Origin: JAJQBJ01 sp964387095
Lineage (GTDB): Bacteria > Bacillota > Clostridia > Oscillospirales > Oscillospiraceae
Direction of reading: 5' to 3'
DNA length: 16,121 nucleotides
Assembly: GCA_964387095.1 (NCBI GenBank)
Contig: CAYLVH010000038.1
Coordinates: forward strand, 1-16,121
Below are positions 13,903 to 16,121 of the stretch, in pieces. The notes beneath the pieces were generated by a model, which had not been told where the DNA came from, did not search any database, and saw only the letters and a list, made by a program, of their open reading frames with translations. Position numbers and translations under genes: made by a program. Within the stretch, counting starts at the first letter, position 1, and every line of letters begins with the position of its first letter.

Positions 13903-14003
13903 GCGGCCTGGAAAAATCGGGGGTGTGGAATGGATTACTTAGTTTCGATAGCAACCCGGGCAATTCAATATTTATTGACAATCGAGGTCAAGGACTTCAT
14001 TGA
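13857..14003 (+). CDS. possible small upstream ORF overlapping cdaA
   Basis: AGGAGG at 13844-13849 lies 7 nt before ATG 13857, a better site than that of cdaA itself. The frame runs 48 codons and ends at TGA 14001-14003, overlapping the first 74 nt of cdaA in another frame. The peptide (MQGIQVLLAGCEPRRSG at the start) resembles no family I recognise. It may be a leader peptide affecting cdaA translation, or a chance frame in a structured leader. Confidence 0.3.
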   Translation: MQGIQVLLAGCEPRRSGLEKSGVWNGLLSFDSNPGNSIFIDNRGQGLH

Positions 14004-14817
14004 TATCGGCATCCTGTCGTTTATTAGTTATAAGATATTGCGGCTGCTACAGCGAACCGGCGCCAGCAGCGGCATTGTCCGTGGGCTGGTGGCCGTGCTT
14101 GGGGCTTTGCTGCTTTCCTCGCTGTTCCAGCTAAAAGCCCTGAGTTTTCTGCTCAACCGCATGTTAGAGCTGGGCTTAATCGCGTTAATTATTGTGTTCC
14201 AGCCGGAGGCCCGGCGGCTGTTGGAGCAGGTTGGGCGGATCAGCCTGACGGGCTTTGTTGGAAAAAAGACGGGAGGAAACGTGCAATTGGAGGACGCCAT
14301 CCATCAAACGGTTCGGGCCTATGCCGATCTGTCCAAGGACAAGGTGGGGGCGCTGATGGTGTTCGAGCGGAACATCTCCCTGAACGAATGCATCAAAAGC
14401 GGAACAGCAATGGATGCCTCCATCAACGTGCCCCTTTTGAAAAACCTGTTCTGGAATAAGGCGCCTTTGCATGACGGGGCCGTCATAGTCCGGGATGGCC
14501 GCATTGTGGGGGCGGGCTGTATGCTGCCCCTGTCTGGCAATATCAATTTGAGCCGGGATTTGGGCATGCGCCACCGGGCAGGGATCGGCATCAGCGAGCA
14601 TTCTGACGCTGTGGTGGCCATTGTCTCCGAGGAGACCGGCGCCATTTCCGTGGCTGTGGGCGGGATGCTGAAACGGCACCTTGCTCCGGAAACCCTGGAG
14701 CGGGTGATGAAAAACGAGCTTCTGCCCAAGCAGATGGAGGACATGCGGGCGAAATCCCGGAGGAGCCGGATCCTGAAGTGGTTTATCGGCGGAAAGGATG
14801 AGGCGAGGAATGATTAA
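13930..14817 (+). CDS. cdaA: diadenylate cyclase CdaA
   Basis: Makes the second messenger c-di-AMP from two ATP at the membrane; c-di-AMP controls potassium and osmolyte balance and cell-wall homeostasis. About three hydrophobic segments lie in residues 22-95, followed by the DAC domain. Its catalytic motifs are DGA (182-184, in LHDGAVIV) and RHR (214-216), followed by GISEHSDAVVAIVSEE. Length is 295 residues, within the usual range. Where many homologues read GTRHR, this one reads GMRHR, a substitution I believe is tolerated in clostridia. ATG 13930 follows GGGGGTG (13919-13925). It overlaps the YbbR-domain gene, the typical cdaA-cdaR arrangement; glmM would be expected next. Confidence 0.95.
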   Translation: MDYLVSIATRAIQYLLTIEVKDFIDIGILSFISYKILRLLQRTGASSGIVRGLVAVLGALLLSSLFQLKALSFLLNRMLELGLIALIIVFQPEARRLLEQVGRISLTGFVGKKTGGNVQLEDAIHQTVRAYADLSKDKVGALMVFERNISLNECIKSGTAMDASINVPLLKNLFWNKAPLHDGAVIVRDGRIVGAGCMLPLSGNINLSRDLGMRHRAGIGISEHSDAVVAIVSEETGAISVAVGGMLKRHLAPETLERVMKNELLPKQMEDMRAKSRRSRILKWFIGGKDEARND

Positions 14818-16045
14818 AAAAATATTTGAACGTAGAATCGTCTGCATCATTGTCTCTGTGCTAATTGCGGTGTTTTTTTGGGTCTATGTGGACTGGGATA
14901 ACAATGACAGCATTCCCATGACCTTTACTAATATCCCTGTCACCTTTGAAGGGGAAGATACTTTAGAGGCCAGGGGCCTGATGATCGTCCATGACGACAG
15001 CAGCGAGACTGTGAGCCTGCGCCTGAGCGGCAAACGTTCGGAGATTATGAAGCTGAGCCGGGACAACATTGAGATCACCGTCCGGACTTCCCAGATCGTC
15101 AGCGCGGGCGTCCAGGAACTGGAATATGTGATTACCTACCCCCGGACGGTCTCGGAATCCAGCATCACGGTGTTGAGCCGAAGCACGGACACGATCACAG
15201 TGAACGTGGTGGCCGAGAGCACCAAGACGGTTCAGATTCAGGCTGAATTCGTCGGAACGGTGGCAGAGGGCTATTACTTTGAAACCTTGGCCTGTTCGCC
15301 GGAGCAGATGACCATCAGCGGTCCCCAGGAACTGGTGGATCAGGTCAGTTACGCCCTGGTCACGGTCAGCGATACGGACGTCTCCTCCACCATTACGGCG
15401 GATTACAGCTTTAAGCTGATGGATGAGAATGGGAACGAGGTCAGTCAGGAGGGCTTGACCTGTAGTGAGACGATGATTACCACGGTGTTGAGGGTGGACG
15501 CGCAAAAGACAGTCCCGCTGACCGTCTCCTTTATTGAGGGGGGCGGCGCCACAGAGGCGAATGTGGAGTATGAAATTGATCCCGAGACAATCACCATTTC
15601 CGGGGACGATGATCAGCTGGATGACGTCACCTCTATTGACTTGGGATCCATCGACCTGTCCCAGATCTTTGACTCCACCACGATCACCCGGGATATCGTC
15701 ATAACAGACGGCTTGGGCAATCTGAGCGGTATTACCCAGGCAAGTATTCGCGTGAGCATCAGCGGTTTGTCAACCCAGAACTTCAATACAAGCAACTTTG
15801 TCATCCTGAATAAACCGGATGATACCGTGGCCGAGATGGTCACAGGCAATCTGAATGTGACGCTGAGAGGCAGCTACACAGCCATCAGCAGCGTCACCTC
15901 GGATAATATCACAGTTGCGGTGGATCTAAGCGATATTAGCACGACCGCCACGGGCACGATCACGGTTCCCGCTACCGTTCTGGTCAACAACGTGGAGGGC
16001 GTCGGCGCAGTGGGCAGCTATTCCGTGGTGGTCCGGATCGAATAA
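14810..16045 (+). CDS. cdaR: YbbR-domain protein, regulator of diadenylate cyclase (CdaR)
   Basis: A membrane-anchored extracytoplasmic protein that binds CdaA and modulates its activity. A single N-terminal hydrophobic segment (about residues 8-29, after the basic MIKKIFERR) anchors it. The rest is beta-rich, Ser/Thr-rich and fits about four YbbR-like repeats; examples of repeat cores are ITISGP- and ITISGDDD-type segments at about residues 165 and 260. Length is 411 residues, similar to CdaR. ATG 14810 is preferred for the family-like N-terminus; ATG 14798 would add four residues. The first codons overlap the end of cdaA, so the partners are translationally coupled. Confidence 0.9.
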   Translation: MIKKIFERRIVCIIVSVLIAVFFWVYVDWDNNDSIPMTFTNIPVTFEGEDTLEARGLMIVHDDSSETVSLRLSGKRSEIMKLSRDNIEITVRTSQIVSAGVQELEYVITYPRTVSESSITVLSRSTDTITVNVVAESTKTVQIQAEFVGTVAEGYYFETLACSPEQMTISGPQELVDQVSYALVTVSDTDVSSTITADYSFKLMDENGNEVSQEGLTCSETMITTVLRVDAQKTVPLTVSFIEGGGATEANVEYEIDPETITISGDDDQLDDVTSIDLGSIDLSQIFDSTTITRDIVITDGLGNLSGITQASIRVSISGLSTQNFNTSNFVILNKPDDTVAEMVTGNLNVTLRGSYTAISSVTSDNITVAVDLSDISTTATGTITVPATVLVNNVEGVGAVGSYSVVVRIE

Positions 16046-16121
16046 AATGTCCTGTAACGCCCGGGACACACGGAAATCAATTTTGAGAAAGGACTCTAAG
16101 CAGCATATTAGAATCCAGTAA
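16046..16121 (+). other. downstream region, no gene recognised
   Basis: The 76 bp after cdaR contain a weak TGTCCT/GGGACA hairpin (about 16048-16069) without a T tract and no open frame with a ribosome binding site before the window ends. In related genomes glmM often follows, but nothing here shows it. Confidence 0.3.

Noticed and set aside
13821..13912. c-di-AMP (ydaO-type) riboswitch before cdaA
   Set aside because: Short pieces such as TTTGGGG and GGGATAC recall that class, but the conserved GACAGCTAAC block is not present and I cannot fit the known fold. Kept only as a leader of unknown class.
1..16121. CRISPR arrays, insertion sequences, phage genes or other mobile elements
   Set aside because: I saw no regularly spaced repeats, transposase, integrase or att-like repeats; gene content and composition are uniform housekeeping.

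Overview
The window looks like a chromosomal housekeeping segment from a G+C-rich, spore-forming member of the Clostridia, most likely the Oscillospiraceae/Flavonifractor-Oscillibacter group. Four things point there: the gene order (scpA-scpB-DUF2953-gerW-dac-rluB; oxidoreductase-cmk-plsC-ispH; cdaA-cdaR), the fusion of IspH to ribosomal protein S1 (a clostridial trait), the sporulation protein GerW, and strong AGGAGG-type ribosome binding sites with frequent TTG/GTG starts. The assignment is inference from gene content; there is no rRNA in the window. I found no credible minus-strand gene: the long minus-strand frames all lie opposite recognisable plus-strand genes.

Layout, all on the plus strand. 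(1) 58-5127: a consensus promoter, then an M50 site-2 protease, scpA, scpB, a DUF2953 protein, gerW, a sporulation-type D-Ala-D-Ala carboxypeptidase and rluB, closely spaced as one operon. The only larger gap (56 bp, before the carboxypeptidase) holds a sequence fitting a forespore sigma-G promoter and RNA that could fold over the ribosome binding site. (2) 5128-6323: an intergenic region with a promoter, a single MurR/RpiR-type regulator and a strong terminator hairpin. (3) 6273-10920: an extended -10 promoter, a BaiN/HI0933-type flavoprotein, cmk, plsC and the ispH-S1 fusion, ending at a terminator. (4) 10956-12275: a consensus promoter, ispD, ispF and a probable terminator; with ispH this puts three MEP isoprenoid genes within about 3.3 kb. 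(5) 12339-13775: a short DUF3343 (putative Se/S carrier) gene that needs one frameshift to be read through, translationally coupled to an EF2568-type cysteine desulfurase. (6) 13738-16045: a consensus promoter, a structured leader of about 155 nt with a possible small upstream ORF, the diadenylate cyclase cdaA and its YbbR-domain regulator cdaR. glmM would normally follow but the window ends first.

Together the genes cover chromosome segregation (ScpAB with SMC), sporulation and cortex remodelling, rRNA modification, CMP and phospholipid synthesis, isoprenoid precursors, translation and c-di-AMP signalling. I do not see a wholly new system. The items most worth a second look are the frameshifted, easily missed DUF3343 gene with its desulfurase partner, the sigma-G-like promoter and alternative RNA pairing before the carboxypeptidase, the strong internal start that could release free S1 from the IspH-S1 fusion, and the long structured leader before cdaA.
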